This document shows positions 1 through 9,434 of a stretch of 64,000 bases of DNA, piece after piece. A program made the translations under genes and the position numbers. The notes under the pieces are model-generated. The model made no database searches. It saw only the letters and a list, made by a program, of their open reading frames with translations, and was not told the DNA's origin. The stretch covers positions 4,588,001 to 4,652,000 of the forward strand of contig NZ_CP031264.1 of the NCBI RefSeq assembly GCF_003258605.2, in the 5' to 3' direction. Source of the DNA: Peterkaempfera bronchialis. GTDB taxonomy: Bacteria; Actinomycetota; Actinomycetes; Streptomycetales; Streptomycetaceae. How positions within the stretch are numbered: position 1 is the first letter of the stretch; every line of letters begins with the position of its first letter.

Positions 1-1253
1 CCCTGGACGTTGCTGTGCCCGCGCACCGGGCAGACCCCGGCGCCGGGGCGGCCCACATTGCCGCGCAGCAGCAGGAAGTTCACCACCTCGCGGATGGTGG
101 GCACCGAGTGCTTGTGCTGGGTGAGGCCCATCGCCCAGCAGACGATCACCTTGCGGGAGCCCAGCACCAGCTCCGCCAGCTCGCGGATCTGCTGCTCCGG
201 CAGGCCGGTCGCGGCCAGCACCGCGTCCCAGGAGGTGGCGGTGCGGGCGTCGGCCGCCCAGTCGTCGAAGCCGTGGCAGTGCCGGTCGATGAAGTCGCGG
301 TCCAGTACGGCGCCCGGCTCCTTCTCCTCCGCCTCCAGCAGCAGCAGGTTGAGCGCTCGGAAGAGTGCCAGGTCGCCGCCGAGCCTGATCTGGAGGAAGA
401 GGTCGGTCAGCCGGGTGCCGCCGCCGACCAGCCCGCGCGGGGTCTGCGGGTTCTTGAACCGCTCCAGCCCGGCCTCCGGCAGCGGGTTGACGCTGACGAT
501 CCGCGCCCCGGCCCGCTTGGCCCGCTCCAGGGCGGAGAGCATCCGGGGGTGGTTGGTGCCCGGGTTCTGCCCGGCGACGATGATCAGGTCGGCCTGGTGG
601 AGGTCCTTGAGGCTGACGCTCCCCTTGCCCACGCCCAGCGTCTCCACCAGCGCCGAGCCGGACGACTCATGGCACATGTTGGAGCAGTCGGGCAGGTTGT
701 TGGTGCCCAGTTGGCGGGCGAAGAGCTGGTAGAGGAAGGCTGCCTCGTTGCCGGTCCGGCCGGAGGTGTAGAAGGCGGCCTCATCGGGCGACCCGAGGGC
801 GGCGAGCTCCTCCGCGACGATGTCGAAGGCCCGCTCCCAGCTCACCGGTACATACCGGTCGGTCTCCTGGTCCAGCAGCATCGGCTCGGTCAGGCGGCCC
901 TGCTGGCCCAGCCAGTAGCCGGACCGCTCGGCCAGGTCCGCCACCGGGTGCGCGGCGAAGAACTCCCGGCCGATCCGGCGCTCGGTCGCCTCCTCGGCCA
1001 CCGCCTTGGCGCCGTTCTCGCAGAACTCGGCGGTGTGCGGGTGGTCCGGGTCCGGCCAGGCGCAGCCGGGGCAGTCGAAGCCGTTCTGCTGGTTGACCTT
1101 GAGCAGGGTGGACAGCGTGCGGCGGGGGCCCATCTGGGCACCGGCCATCCGCAGCGAGTGCAGGACGGCTGGGACTCCGGCTGCCGCGTGGTGCGGGGGG
1201 TGCACCTCCGGTGCGTCCTGCGCCGGGTCGTCCTCGGGAGCCCGCCTGGCCAT
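1..1253 (-). CDS. FdhF/YdeP-type molybdopterin oxidoreductase, N-terminal part (cut by window edge)
   Basis: The reverse strand reads in one frame from an ATG at 1253 to the window edge, giving about 417 residues. An AGGAGG-like ribosome site lies 9 nt before the ATG. The protein has the early cysteine motif FDCPGCAWPDP, then GRTGNEAAFLYQLFARQLG, NNLPDCSNMCHESSG and AGQNPGTNHPRML, which are typical of the FdhF/YdeP (formate-dehydrogenase-alpha-like) group that binds bis-MGD molybdopterin. The family is usually about 750 residues, so roughly half is visible. The electron donor cannot be told from sequence; formate dehydrogenase activity is not proven for this subgroup. It stands alone, with 141 bp to the next gene. 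Confidence 0.85.
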   Translation of the reverse strand, partial: MARRAPEDDPAQDAPEVHPPHHAAAGVPAVLHSLRMAGAQMGPRRTLSTLLKVNQQNGFDCPGCAWPDPDHPHTAEFCENGAKAVAEEATERRIGREFFAAHPVADLAERSGYWLGQQGRLTEPMLLDQETDRYVPVSWERAFDIVAEELAALGSPDEAAFYTSGRTGNEAAFLYQLFARQLGTNNLPDCSNMCHESSGSALVETLGVGKGSVSLKDLHQADLIIVAGQNPGTNHPRMLSALERAKRAGARIVSVNPLPEAGLERFKNPQTPRGLVGGGTRLTDLFLQIRLGGDLALFRALNLLLLEAEEKEPGAVLDRDFIDRHCHGFDDWAADARTATSWDAVLAATGLPEQQIRELAELVLGSRKVIVCWAMGLTQHKHSVPTIREVVNFLLLRGNVGRPGAGVCPVRGHSNVQ

Positions 1254-1394
1254 CCTCGCCCACCTCCGCTCGCCCGCCGGCGCGAACCACCTCGCCGCAC
1301 CTGGCCCGCCCATCCTCGCACCCACCCCGCCCGGGGTCAGTGCCCGGCCGCGACCCGGCCGCCGCCCGGCGGGGGTTGGCCCGATGGGCGGGGG

Positions 1395-3344
1395 TCAGTG
1401 GTGGGTGGCCAGGGCGGGTGGGGGTGGGGTGGTGGGGTGGGGTTCGGCGAGGGCGCGGAGCAGGGCGCGGGCGGCGGAGTCGTTCTGCCGGAAGCCCGGG
1501 GAGTTGGTGCGGGGCCGGGCGAAGGCCGCGACGGCGCGGCCGTTGGTGTGGGCACCCAGCGCGATGCGGCGCGGGTGCGGACCCCCGGTGGTGGGGTCGT
1601 GGATGCGGCCGTCGGCCGGGGTGATGGTGAGCAGCCCGGAGCGGTGGGTGCGGGTGGCGTCCGCGATCACCTCCTCGACCAGCGCGCCGGACCGGTACAG
1701 CCCGTGCAGCAGCGGGTCGCGCGTTCGCTCCAGGGCGTGCCGGGGCAGATATGCCTCGATCAGCGCGGTGGCGGAAACCACGTGCCCGGGCAGGGAGCGG
1801 CTGGTGACCCGGAACACCCCGGCGGCCTCGTCGGCCGCCACCCTGATCCCGGCCCCGAGGAAGCGGACCACACCCGCCCGGGAGAGGGCGAGCAGTTCCC
1901 GCAGCCGGAAGCCGGGCGGCCCGGAGGCCAGGAAGCTGAAGAAGCCGAACCACCAGCCGTCCAGGTCCTCGGCGATCGAGCGGGCGGTGAGCCGGCCGGA
2001 GGCCAGGACCCGGGGCAGTTGCTGGAAGAGGGAGAGCAGGGCATGGAAGGCGCCCAGGTCGGCGCTGTACGCGGGGTCGGCGCGGCGGTCGGCATCGGCG
2101 GCGATGTAGGTGCGCAGCTGCTGCTGGAGGGCGTCGGGGGTGGTGAAGGCCAGGCCGTCCAGGGGGTGGTCCAGCGCCTCGAAGTCCAGCCGGTCGGCCG
2201 GGTCGGGTACGGCCGCCGCCAGCAGCGCCGCCAACTCGGGGGAGTACCAGCCGAGCCGGTCGTAGGCGGCGAGGAAGTCCGCCCAGGGCAGCGCGGTGCG
2301 CTCGGGGTGGGCGTGGAACAGCTCGTGGTAGTGGCCGAAGCCGATCTCCTTGGCCATCAGCGGCCACAGGTCGCGCCGCAGGTCCAGCGGTCCGTCGCCG
2401 GTCAGCAGGGTGTCCACGGCGGTGGCGTCGAAGTAGCGGGGGAGCGGGGCGGGCGGCCCCTGGAGGCGGTAGCCGGTCTTGGAGTGGTACGGGACGCCCC
2501 GCCGCGAGCCGACATGGATCACCGGCTCCCGGCCGGAGGGCAGATAGGCGAGGGTGCCGTCGGGGCCGGTGCGGTAGCGTCCGCCGCGCCCCTCGGTGAG
2601 CAGCACCATCAGGTCGATGAAGGCCAGTCCGAAGCCGCGCAGCACCAGGTGCTCGCCGGGCCGTACGGGGGTGAGGTCGGCGTCGGCGGAGAACTCCGGG
2701 GGCAGGTAGAAGCCGCCGTGCCGTTCGGCGAAGTCGGCCAGCTCCCGGTGCGGCCGGTCGGGGGCGGAGCCCAGGTGGCCGAGGGTGAGCGCCACCTGGT
2801 CGGCGGTGAGTTCGGCGCCGGAGGCGAGGCGGACCCGCTGCGGGCCGTCGGCCGGGCCGGTGACGGCGGTCGCGGTGTGGCGGTGCACGGTGACCGTGAC
2901 GTTCGGCGGCAGGTCGGCGACCGCGCGGCGGAAGGCCCAGTCCAGGTAGGCGCTCTGGGCCCGGCGGGTGGGGAAGTCGGTCGGTGCCAGGTTGCGCAGT
3001 TCGGCGGCGACGGCCGGGTCGGCCGGCGGCGCGTACGGGGGGTGCGCGGCCGGGTCGGCGGCCCACTCGGCCAGCGACGGGCCGGGCCGCACCGGGCCGG
3101 TCAGCGTGGAGCGCTCGTCGGTGAACATGGTGACGTCCTCGGCCATGGAGTTCATCCGCAGCAGCGGCGACTGGTCGTGGCGCCAGATCCGGCCGCCGCC
3201 GGGCGGGTGCGGGTCCACCAGGTGGATGCGGAGCGGCCGGTCGGGCAGCAGCTCGGGGGCGTTGGCGGCGATCCGCTCCAGCAGCCCGGTGCCGCGCGGC
3301 CCGGCGCCGACCACCACCAGGGTCGCCTCCGGCAGCGGGCTCAC
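1395..3344 (-). CDS. FAD/NAD(P)-binding protein
   Basis: A 649-residue protein starting at a GTG (3344) that overlaps the stop of the upstream permease gene as GTGA. Residues 9-18 carry a Rossmann dinucleotide motif (VVVGAGPRG), followed by HLVDPHPPGGGRIW, as in proteins of the FAD-NAD(P)-binding (NAD_binding_9-like) family. A second conserved stretch, GFGLAFIDLMVLL, lies near residue 230. No membrane segment or signal peptide is seen. Such proteins often sit beside amino-acid ABC transporters and LLM monooxygenases in organosulfur loci, as here, and probably oxidise or hydroxylate an imported small molecule. The substrate is unknown. A much longer open frame running upstream to 4454 is only a frame coincidence through the permease. 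Confidence 0.8.
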   Translation of the reverse strand: MSPLPEATLVVVGAGPRGTGLLERIAANAPELLPDRPLRIHLVDPHPPGGGRIWRHDQSPLLRMNSMAEDVTMFTDERSTLTGPVRPGPSLAEWAADPAAHPPYAPPADPAVAAELRNLAPTDFPTRRAQSAYLDWAFRRAVADLPPNVTVTVHRHTATAVTGPADGPQRVRLASGAELTADQVALTLGHLGSAPDRPHRELADFAERHGGFYLPPEFSADADLTPVRPGEHLVLRGFGLAFIDLMVLLTEGRGGRYRTGPDGTLAYLPSGREPVIHVGSRRGVPYHSKTGYRLQGPPAPLPRYFDATAVDTLLTGDGPLDLRRDLWPLMAKEIGFGHYHELFHAHPERTALPWADFLAAYDRLGWYSPELAALLAAAVPDPADRLDFEALDHPLDGLAFTTPDALQQQLRTYIAADADRRADPAYSADLGAFHALLSLFQQLPRVLASGRLTARSIAEDLDGWWFGFFSFLASGPPGFRLRELLALSRAGVVRFLGAGIRVAADEAAGVFRVTSRSLPGHVVSATALIEAYLPRHALERTRDPLLHGLYRSGALVEEVIADATRTHRSGLLTITPADGRIHDPTTGGPHPRRIALGAHTNGRAVAAFARPRTNSPGFRQNDSAARALLRALAEPHPTTPPPPALATHH

Positions 3345-4345
3345 CGCGCACCGCCGAGCGTCCGCAGCCGGTCGCGGAGCCGCTGCCAGGGGGTGGGCGG
3401 CAGGCCGTGGCCGGAGCCTCGGGCGTAGCGGCGCTCCAGGTGGTACTGGCCCACGGAGAGCACGGTGGTGACGGCGATGTACCAGAGGGTGGCCACCATC
3501 AGCAGGGGGATCACCTGATAGGTGCGGTTGTAGACCAGCTGCACCGAGTAGAGCAGGTCCTGCACGGCCAGCACGCTGACGATGCTGGTCCCCTTGAGGG
3601 TGCCGATCAGCATGTTGCCCGCTGTCGGCACGATGGACCGCATGGCCTGCGGGACGACGATCCGGCGCAGCACCCGTGAGCGGGAGAGGCCCAGCGCCTG
3701 CGCCGCCTCCACCTGGCCGTGCTCCACCGAGAGGATGCCGCCGCGGACCACCTCGGCTGCGTAGGCGGCCTCGTGCAGGGTGAGGCCGATGACGGCGGTG
3801 GCGGTGGCGCCCAGCAGATTGACGGTCCGGAAGGAGACCAGCTCCGGGCCGAAGGGGATGCCGAAGCCCAGCGTCGGGTAGAGCGCCCCGATGTTGAACC
3901 AGAAGAGCAGCTGCACCAGGATCGGCGTGGAGCGGAAGATCCACACATAGCCCCAGCCGAGCGTGCGCAGCACCGGGTTGGCGGAGAGCCGGGCCACCGC
4001 GAGCAGGGTGCCCAGCAGAAAGCCCAGCACCATCACGGCGGCGGTCAGCCAGAGGGTGAGCAGCAGGCCGTCGAGTACGGCGGTGGTGGTGAAGTAGCGG
4101 CCCACCACGTCCCACTGGAACGCCTGGTTGCGCACCACCGAGTGCAGCACCATGGCGAGCACCAGCAGCGCGGCGGCTGCGGCGAGCAGCCGGCCGGGGT
4201 GGCGGCGGGGGACGATGCGGGGTTCGGGCTCCGGCGGCTGCTTGGGTGCCGTCAGAGCCGTGGCGGCGGTGGTGGCGGTGGGGGCGGTGGGGGCCGTGGG
4301 GGCTGCCGCTGGAGCGGCGGATACGACTTCGGGCGACGTGGCCAT
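3341..4345 (-). CDS. Polar amino acid-type ABC transporter permease
   Basis: A 334-residue inner-membrane permease. The ATG at 4345 is chosen because GGAGAG lies 6 nt before it; a GTG at 4396 is the alternative. After a Pro/Ala/Thr-rich N-terminal stretch there are about five to six hydrophobic segments. The cytoplasmic loop EVVRGGILSVEHGQVEAAQALG is the EAA motif of the HisM/GlnP (polar amino acid) family. It overlaps the FAD protein gene by 4 bp, so the two are one operon. It is about half identical by eye to the permease at 7603, yet no ATPase lies on this side. It may share the ATPase encoded at 8592 or pair with the other permease. Confidence 0.88.
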   Translation of the reverse strand: MATSPEVVSAAPAAAPTAPTAPTATTAATALTAPKQPPEPEPRIVPRRHPGRLLAAAAALLVLAMVLHSVVRNQAFQWDVVGRYFTTTAVLDGLLLTLWLTAAVMVLGFLLGTLLAVARLSANPVLRTLGWGYVWIFRSTPILVQLLFWFNIGALYPTLGFGIPFGPELVSFRTVNLLGATATAVIGLTLHEAAYAAEVVRGGILSVEHGQVEAAQALGLSRSRVLRRIVVPQAMRSIVPTAGNMLIGTLKGTSIVSVLAVQDLLYSVQLVYNRTYQVIPLLMVATLWYIAVTTVLSVGQYHLERRYARGSGHGLPPTPWQRLRDRLRTLGGAR

Positions 4346-4935
4346 CGAGGGCTCTCCGGGGAGGGATGCGCGGGCGGATGAGCGCGCCCCTGCCACGGGG
4401 CGGTGGTGCCATCACGCGCGCCGCGTCCCTCAACGCGGCCGGACCGGTCGCCACCGGTCCGCGTCGATCGTACGCACGGTGGTCGCACGGGTGTCAAGGG
4501 AAGGCCACCGGGCGGACGGCGGTTGACGAACCGAAGGGTCCACTGCTCAACTGATGGGGTGAATTCCGAGCAGCGCCTGGTCACCCGCGACCACATCGAC
4601 TTCGGTCGAGTGTGGTCCGCCGCGTGTCGCGCCTGACTCGGCAGCGGGCCGTCTGACCGGCCCCTTCTCCCTCCCTCGGTGACCCCGTCGCGGGCCGAGT
4701 CCCCCGCCGTACCCCCCGCCTGCTGACGTTGGCCCGGTACGGCTCCGAGGCGCACGCTGCCGTCGCACCCCCCGCCTGTACCTGACGTGCCATCACCTCA
4801 GCGCCCACGCATCCCTGCACGCCCCCGTACGCCCCCGTACCGCCACGCCTGCCGCCATGCCTGCCGCCATGCCCCGCGCCGAGGCCCGCTTCGGCGTACC
4901 CGCAGCCGGCCCGCACCCCATCCGAGAGGCCCCCC
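4346..4935. promoter_or_regulatory. Divergent control region of the import/oxidation locus (590 bp, no gene)
   Basis: No credible coding frame lies here. It must hold promoters for both the leftward permease-FAD operon and the rightward monooxygenase-ABC operon. Two structured elements are visible: a perfect 8-bp inverted repeat (GGACCGGT/ACCGGTCC, 4441-4460), and a 12-bp inverted repeat with one bulged base and a TTCG loop (4589-4617, arms GACCACATCGAC and GTCGAGTGTGGTC). Either could be an operator or a leader hairpin. No regulator gene is adjacent, so the controller is unknown. No S-box or other riboswitch core was recognised by eye. Confidence 0.5.
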
Positions 4936-6093
4936 ATGCCCGTGGAGTTCCTGGGTATCGCCGCCACCAACGACGGATCGGAGACCAGCCCCCGCTCCGG
5001 CGCCGCCTTCGACAAGGAGTACACGCTCAGACTCGCCCGCGCCCACGAGGACCACGGCTGGGACCGCGTGCTCTTCGCCTACGGCTCCGGCTCACCCGAC
5101 CCGGCGCCCGCCGCCGCCTTTGTCGCCGCCCGGCTGGACCGGCTGCACCTGCTGCTGGCCCACCGGCCCAATGTCTCCGCCCCGACCTACGCCGCCAAGA
5201 CCTTCGCCACCCTGGACCGGATCTCCGACGGGCGGCTCACCGTCCACTTCATCACCGGCGGCAACGACCACGAGCAGGGCCGCGAGGGCGACTTCCTCAC
5301 CAAGGACGAGCGCTACGCCCGCACCCGCGAGTACATCGGCATCGTCAAGCGGATCTGGACCAGCCATGAGCCCTTCGACCACGAGGGCGAGCACTACCGG
5401 TTCAAGGACTTCGTCAGCGAGGTCTTCCCGGTGCAGCAACCGCGCCCGGGCGTCTCCTTCGGCGGCTCCTCCCCGGCGGCGTACGCGGCAGGCGGAGCCG
5501 AGGCCGACATCTACTGCCTCTGGGGCGAGCCGCTGGCCGAGACCGCCGAGCAGATCGAGCGGGTGAAGGCCGCCGCGGCGGCGGCCGGCCGCGCAGAACC
5601 GCCGCGCATCCAGGTCGCCTTCCGGCCGATCATCGCGCCCACCGAGGAGCTGGCCTGGGAGAAGGCCCATCGCACGGTGGACGCCATCCACGCCCGCAGG
5701 GCCGGGGGCGACCTGGTCCGCCCCCGCCGCAACCCGGGCACCCCGCCCGAGAACACCGGGTCCCAGCGGCTGATCGCCATCGCCGAGCGCGGCGAACGCT
5801 ACGACCGGGCCCTGTGGACCTCCACCGCCGCCGCCACCGGCGGCTCGGGCAACTCCAACGCCCTGGTCGGCACCCCCGAGACGGTCGCCCAGGCGCTGCT
5901 GGACTACTACGACCTCGGTGTGGAGATCATCTCCGCCCGTGGCTACGACCTGCTGGGCGACGCGATCGACTTCGGCCGCCAGGTCATCCCGATCGTCCGC
6001 GAGGAGGTCGCCAAGCGCGACGCCGCCAAGGTCGACGCCGCCAAGCGTGACGCCGCCGAGGCCCGCGCGCAGCGCGCGGCGGTCTCCGCATGA
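4936..6093 (+). CDS. SsuD-like FMNH2-dependent monooxygenase (LLM family)
   Basis: A 385-residue luciferase-like monooxygenase; GAGAGG precedes the ATG. The N-terminus (FLGIAATNDGSE), AAKTFATLDRISDGRLTVHF and ITGGNDHEQGREGDFLTKDE match the alkanesulfonate monooxygenase (SsuD/SfnG-like) branch, whose members cleave C-S bonds using reduced FMN and oxygen. The last 30 residues are a charged, low-complexity Ala/Lys/Asp helix. It overlaps the GNAT gene by 4 bp (ATGA), heading a tightly coupled operon. No flavin reductase gene is visible in the window, so FMNH2 must come from elsewhere. The exact substrate (a sulfonate, sulfone or thioether) is inferred from family only. Confidence 0.83.
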   Translation: MPVEFLGIAATNDGSETSPRSGAAFDKEYTLRLARAHEDHGWDRVLFAYGSGSPDPAPAAAFVAARLDRLHLLLAHRPNVSAPTYAAKTFATLDRISDGRLTVHFITGGNDHEQGREGDFLTKDERYARTREYIGIVKRIWTSHEPFDHEGEHYRFKDFVSEVFPVQQPRPGVSFGGSSPAAYAAGGAEADIYCLWGEPLAETAEQIERVKAAAAAAGRAEPPRIQVAFRPIIAPTEELAWEKAHRTVDAIHARRAGGDLVRPRRNPGTPPENTGSQRLIAIAERGERYDRALWTSTAAATGGSGNSNALVGTPETVAQALLDYYDLGVEIISARGYDLLGDAIDFGRQVIPIVREEVAKRDAAKVDAAKRDAAEARAQRAAVSA

Positions 6094-6620
6094 CCTCCGT
6101 CGCCCGGCCCGGCGGGCTGCTGGTCGTCCGGGTCGGCGTGGACGACCCCCGGGTCGAACCGCTGCTCACCGAGCTGGCACACGAGTACCAGTCCCGCTAC
6201 GGCGCCGGTGCCCGGGGCGAGCTGACGCGCTATCCGGCGGCCGAGTTCGCCCCGCCGTACGGCGCGCTGCTGCTGCTCCTGGAGGACGGTGCGGCGGTCG
6301 CGGGCGGGGCCTTCCGCCGCTACCACGAGCCCGGTACCGCCGAACTGAAGCGGATCTGGACGCACTCCGCCCACCGGCGGCGCGGTCTGGCCCGGCGGGT
6401 CGTCGCCGAACTGGAGCGGGAGGCCGCCCGGCGCGGCTACCGCCGGGTCTTCCTGACCACCGGGCCGCGCCAGCCCGAGGCGCGCGGCCTCTACCTGGCC
6501 ACCGGCTACACGCCCCTGTTCGACCTGGCGGCCGACCCGGAGACCATCGGCCCGCTCCCCTTCGAGAAGCACCTCGGCCACAGCCACCCCGACCAGCCCG
6601 GAAAGGCCCCGACCGGATGA
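6090..6620 (+). CDS. GNAT family N-acetyltransferase
   Basis: A 176-residue cytoplasmic acetyltransferase of the GNAT fold. The acetyl-CoA loop is visible as RRRGLARRVVAELEREA, followed by the C-terminal ARGLYLATGY motif. Both ends overlap neighbours by 4 bp (ATGA), so it is translated together with the SsuD-like enzyme before it and the binding protein after it. In the B. subtilis yxe and ytm operons an acetyltransferase N-acetylates an S-modified cysteine before a monooxygenase attacks it. A similar role is inferred here from the neighbours, not from the sequence itself. Confidence 0.82.
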   Translation: MTSVARPGGLLVVRVGVDDPRVEPLLTELAHEYQSRYGAGARGELTRYPAAEFAPPYGALLLLLEDGAAVAGGAFRRYHEPGTAELKRIWTHSAHRRRGLARRVVAELEREAARRGYRRVFLTTGPRQPEARGLYLATGYTPLFDLAADPETIGPLPFEKHLGHSHPDQPGKAPTG

Positions 6621-7606
6621 ACGCGCCGCCTGCCCGCAGACCCCGACCCCGGCCCCGGCCCCGACCTCGACTCCGCCTCCGGCTGGCGGCCTTGGCCACG
6701 CTGGTCCCGCTGCTGGTCCCGCTGCTGGCGCTCACCGCGTGCGGCTCCGACGGGCCCACCGCCGCCGCCCCGGCCGCGCCGAGCGCCTCCGAGGACCTGG
6801 TCTCCGGGATACCCAAGGTCGACGCCATCGCCGCGCTGCTCCCGGCCGAGGTACGGAAGTCCGGCGTCCTGCGGGTCGGCAGCTCGGTCGGCAGCAGCCC
6901 GCCGAGCGCCTACTACGCGGACGCCGCGCAGAAGAAGGTGGTCGGCCAGGACATCGACTTCACCGATGCCGTCGCCAAGGTCCTCGGCCTGCGGATCGAG
7001 CGGCAGGAGGCGGCCTTCGAGGCGATCCTCCCCGCCCTCGGCTCCGGCAAGTACGACCTGGGCACCGGCAACTTCGGGGTCACCGACGAGCGGCTGCGGA
7101 GCATCGACTTCGTCACCTATATCGACGACGGCCAGGGGTTCGCGGTGCGGACCGGCAACACCTCGGTCGGCAAGGTCACCGACCTGGTGCAGCTCTGCGG
7201 GCTGACGGTGGGCACCGGCGCCGGCACCACCTTCGAAGCCACCCTCGACGCCAAGAAGGACGTCTGCGCCAAGGCCGGTCGCAAGCCCTACCAGGTCAAG
7301 GTCTTCTCCGACCAGGCGGCCATCCTCACCGGCCTCCAGCAGGGCCGCTTCGACGTGCTGATGTCGACCATCAACGGGCTGCGCTACCAGGCGGCGCAGC
7401 CTGAGGCCGAGGTGACCTTCCTGGGCGAGTTCCACCGGCTCGACGTGGGGTTCGCCTTTGCCAAGGGGTCGCCGCTGACCAGGGCTTTCCAGGGTGCCGT
7501 CAACCAGTTGATCAAGGACGGGACGTACACCCGCATCCTGCGCAAGTGGGGCACCACCGACTCCGCGATCACCGAGTCCCGGATCAACCCGCCGGAGCAC
7601 CCATGA
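6617..7606 (+). CDS. ABC transporter substrate-binding lipoprotein (polar amino acid type)
   Basis: A 329-residue lipoprotein. An Arg/Pro-rich n-region ([13 protein letters not shown]) is followed by a hydrophobic stretch ending in the lipobox LTAC, then a Ser/Ala linker. The mature domain has the family-3 binding-protein pattern: [42 protein letters not shown], and a terminal RILRKWG. It overlaps the preceding GNAT gene and the following permease gene by 4 bp each. The run of about 15 mostly Arg/Pro residues before the signal helix is unusually long. The ligand is probably an amino acid or an S-modified derivative. Confidence 0.88.
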   Translation: MNAPPARRPRPRPRPRPRLRLRLAALATLVPLLVPLLALTACGSDGPTAAAPAAPSASEDLVSGIPKVDAIAALLPAEVRKSGVLRVGSSVGSSPPSAYYADAAQKKVVGQDIDFTDAVAKVLGLRIERQEAAFEAILPALGSGKYDLGTGNFGVTDERLRSIDFVTYIDDGQGFAVRTGNTSVGKVTDLVQLCGLTVGTGAGTTFEATLDAKKDVCAKAGRKPYQVKVFSDQAAILTGLQQGRFDVLMSTINGLRYQAAQPEAEVTFLGEFHRLDVGFAFAKGSPLTRAFQGAVNQLIKDGTYTRILRKWGTTDSAITESRINPPEHP

Positions 7607-8595
7607 CCAGCCAAGGCGTCTCCACCGCACCGGCCTTGCCCGACCAGGCCGAACGCGCTTCGGACCACGCGGACCTCGCCGGGCTGACCGTGGTGCCCGC
7701 CCGCCACCCCTGGCGCTGGGTGGCCGCCGCAGCCGTACTGGTGGTGGTCGCCCAGTTCCTGCACGGCCTGGCCACCAACCCCGGCTGGGACTGGGGCACC
7801 TTCAGCCGCTTCGCCACCGCCGACACCGTGCTCAGGGCGGTCGGGGTGACCCTCCAACTCACCGTCTACGGCACGGTGCTGGGCTTCGCCCTCGGCGTGC
7901 TGCTGGCCTTTATGCGCCTGTCGCGCAACCCCGTGCTCCAGACGGTCGCCTGGGTCTACATCTGGGCGTTCCGCTCCATCCCGCTGATTGTGCAACTGCT
8001 CTTCTGGTTCAACCTGTCGTATCTCTACCGGAGGCTCGGCCTCGGCATCCCCTTCGGGCCGGTGCTGTGGTCCTTCGACACCATGGGCCTGGTCGGCGCG
8101 CTGGGCGCGGCCGTCATCGGGCTGGCGCTGCACCAGGCCGCGTACGCCGCCGAGATCGTCCGGGCCGGGGCCCTCTCCGTCGACCACGGGCAGCTGGAGG
8201 CCGCCGCCGCCCTCGGCATCCCCCGGCTGCGGCAGATCCGCCGGATCGTGCTGCCGCAGGCGATGCGGGCCATCCTGCCCAACGCCGCCAACGAGGTGAT
8301 CTCGCTCTTCAAGGGGACCTCGATCGTCTCGGTGATGGCGATCGGCGAACTCTTCTACCAGGTCCAGGTGGTCTACGGCCGCAATGGGCGGGTGGTGCCG
8401 CTGCTGATGGTCGCCACCGTCTGGTACATCCTGCTCACCACGCTGCTCTCGATCGCCCAGTACTACGTGGAGCGGTACTACGCCCGGGGCGCCGACCGCA
8501 CCCCGCCGCCCACCCCGCTGGAGCGCGCCCGGCGCACCCTCCGCGCCCTGCGTACTGCCGCCACCAGCACCTCCACCCCTGGAGCGACCCCATGA
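7603..8595 (+). CDS. Polar amino acid-type ABC transporter permease
   Basis: A 330-residue membrane protein starting at an ATG that overlaps the preceding stop (ATGA). It has about five hydrophobic segments and the EAA loop [22 protein letters not shown]. It is a clear paralogue of the permease at 3341-4345: both share [15 protein letters not shown] and the closing [11 protein letters not shown]-type tail. It overlaps the ATPase gene by 4 bp. Together with the two binding proteins and the ATPase it forms one importer. Two permeases, one on each strand, suggest a heterodimeric channel or two importers sharing an ATPase. Confidence 0.9.
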   Translation: MTSQGVSTAPALPDQAERASDHADLAGLTVVPARHPWRWVAAAAVLVVVAQFLHGLATNPGWDWGTFSRFATADTVLRAVGVTLQLTVYGTVLGFALGVLLAFMRLSRNPVLQTVAWVYIWAFRSIPLIVQLLFWFNLSYLYRRLGLGIPFGPVLWSFDTMGLVGALGAAVIGLALHQAAYAAEIVRAGALSVDHGQLEAAAALGIPRLRQIRRIVLPQAMRAILPNAANEVISLFKGTSIVSVMAIGELFYQVQVVYGRNGRVVPLLMVATVWYILLTTLLSIAQYYVERYYARGADRTPPPTPLERARRTLRALRTAATSTSTPGATP

Positions 8596-9356
8596 CCGAC
8601 GTGATGGTGGACGTACGCGGCGTCCACAAGAGCTACGGCCAGCTGGAGGTGCTGCGCGGGGTGGACCTCCAGGTCCGCACCGGCGAGGTCACCGTGATCC
8701 TCGGCCCCTCCGGCTCCGGGAAGTCGACCCTGCTGCGCAGCATCAACCACCTGGAGAAGGTCAACCGAGGCTGGATCAGCATCGACGGCGAACTGATCGG
8801 CTACCGCCGGTCGGGGAACCGGCTCCATGAGCTGAAGGAGCGGGAGGTCCTGCGGCAGCGCACCCACATCGGGTACGTCTTCCAGAACTTCAACCTCTTT
8901 CCGCACCTCACCGTGCTGGAGAACCTGATCGAGGCCCCGGTCCACGCCCTGCGCCGCCCCCGCCGGGAGGCGGTCGCCGCCGCCGAGCGGCTGCTCGCCC
9001 GGGTGGGCCTCGCCGACCGGGCGGCGTCGTACCCCCGGCAGCTCTCCGGCGGCCAGCAGCAGCGGGTGGCCATCGCCCGCGCCCTCGCCCTGGAACCCAA
9101 GGTGCTGCTCTTCGACGAACCCACCTCCGCGCTCGACCCCGAACTGGTCGGCGAGGTACTGGACGTGATCAAGGACCTGGCCCGCTCCGGCACCACCATG
9201 ATCGTCGTCACCCATGAGATCGGCTTCGCCCGCGAGGTCGCCGACACCGTGGTCTTCATGGACGACGGCGTCGTGGTGGAGCAGGGCCCGCCCTCCGCCG
9301 TACTGGACGAACCCCGGCACGAGCGGACCCGCGCCTTCCTCTCCAAAGTCCTCTGA
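8592..9356 (+). CDS. Amino acid ABC transporter ATP-binding protein
   Basis: A 254-residue ATPase with all expected elements: Walker [10 protein letters not shown] (near residue 40), Q-loop [10 protein letters not shown], signature LSGGQQQR, Walker [15 protein letters not shown] and the switch histidine in VVTHEIGFA. It is of the GlnQ/HisP type. The insert [22 protein letters not shown] before the Q-loop is typical of the amino acid subfamily. The start overlaps the permease stop by 4 bp. It is the only ABC ATPase in the locus and so probably powers both permeases. Confidence 0.93.
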   Translation: MTDVMVDVRGVHKSYGQLEVLRGVDLQVRTGEVTVILGPSGSGKSTLLRSINHLEKVNRGWISIDGELIGYRRSGNRLHELKEREVLRQRTHIGYVFQNFNLFPHLTVLENLIEAPVHALRRPRREAVAAAERLLARVGLADRAASYPRQLSGGQQQRVAIARALALEPKVLLFDEPTSALDPELVGEVLDVIKDLARSGTTMIVVTHEIGFAREVADTVVFMDDGVVVEQGPPSAVLDEPRHERTRAFLSKVL

Positions 9357-9434
9357 AGTCCTCCGGCCCCCGCCGATCCCTCCGGCCCCCGCAGCCCCCG
9401 TAGCCCCCGCCGACCGCCGATCAGGAGTACAGCC

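Noticed and set aside
15-3428. 1137-codon open frame on the plus strand
   Set aside because: It lies antisense to the oxidoreductase and FAD/NAD(P) protein genes, is low-complexity Gly/Val/Arg-rich and has no domain. Long antisense frames are expected at this GC content.
1395-4454. A single 1019-residue minus-strand protein joining permease and FAD protein
   Set aside because: Its N-terminal third is the permease gene read out of frame. The real FAD protein starts at the GTG at 3344, and the permease has its own frame.
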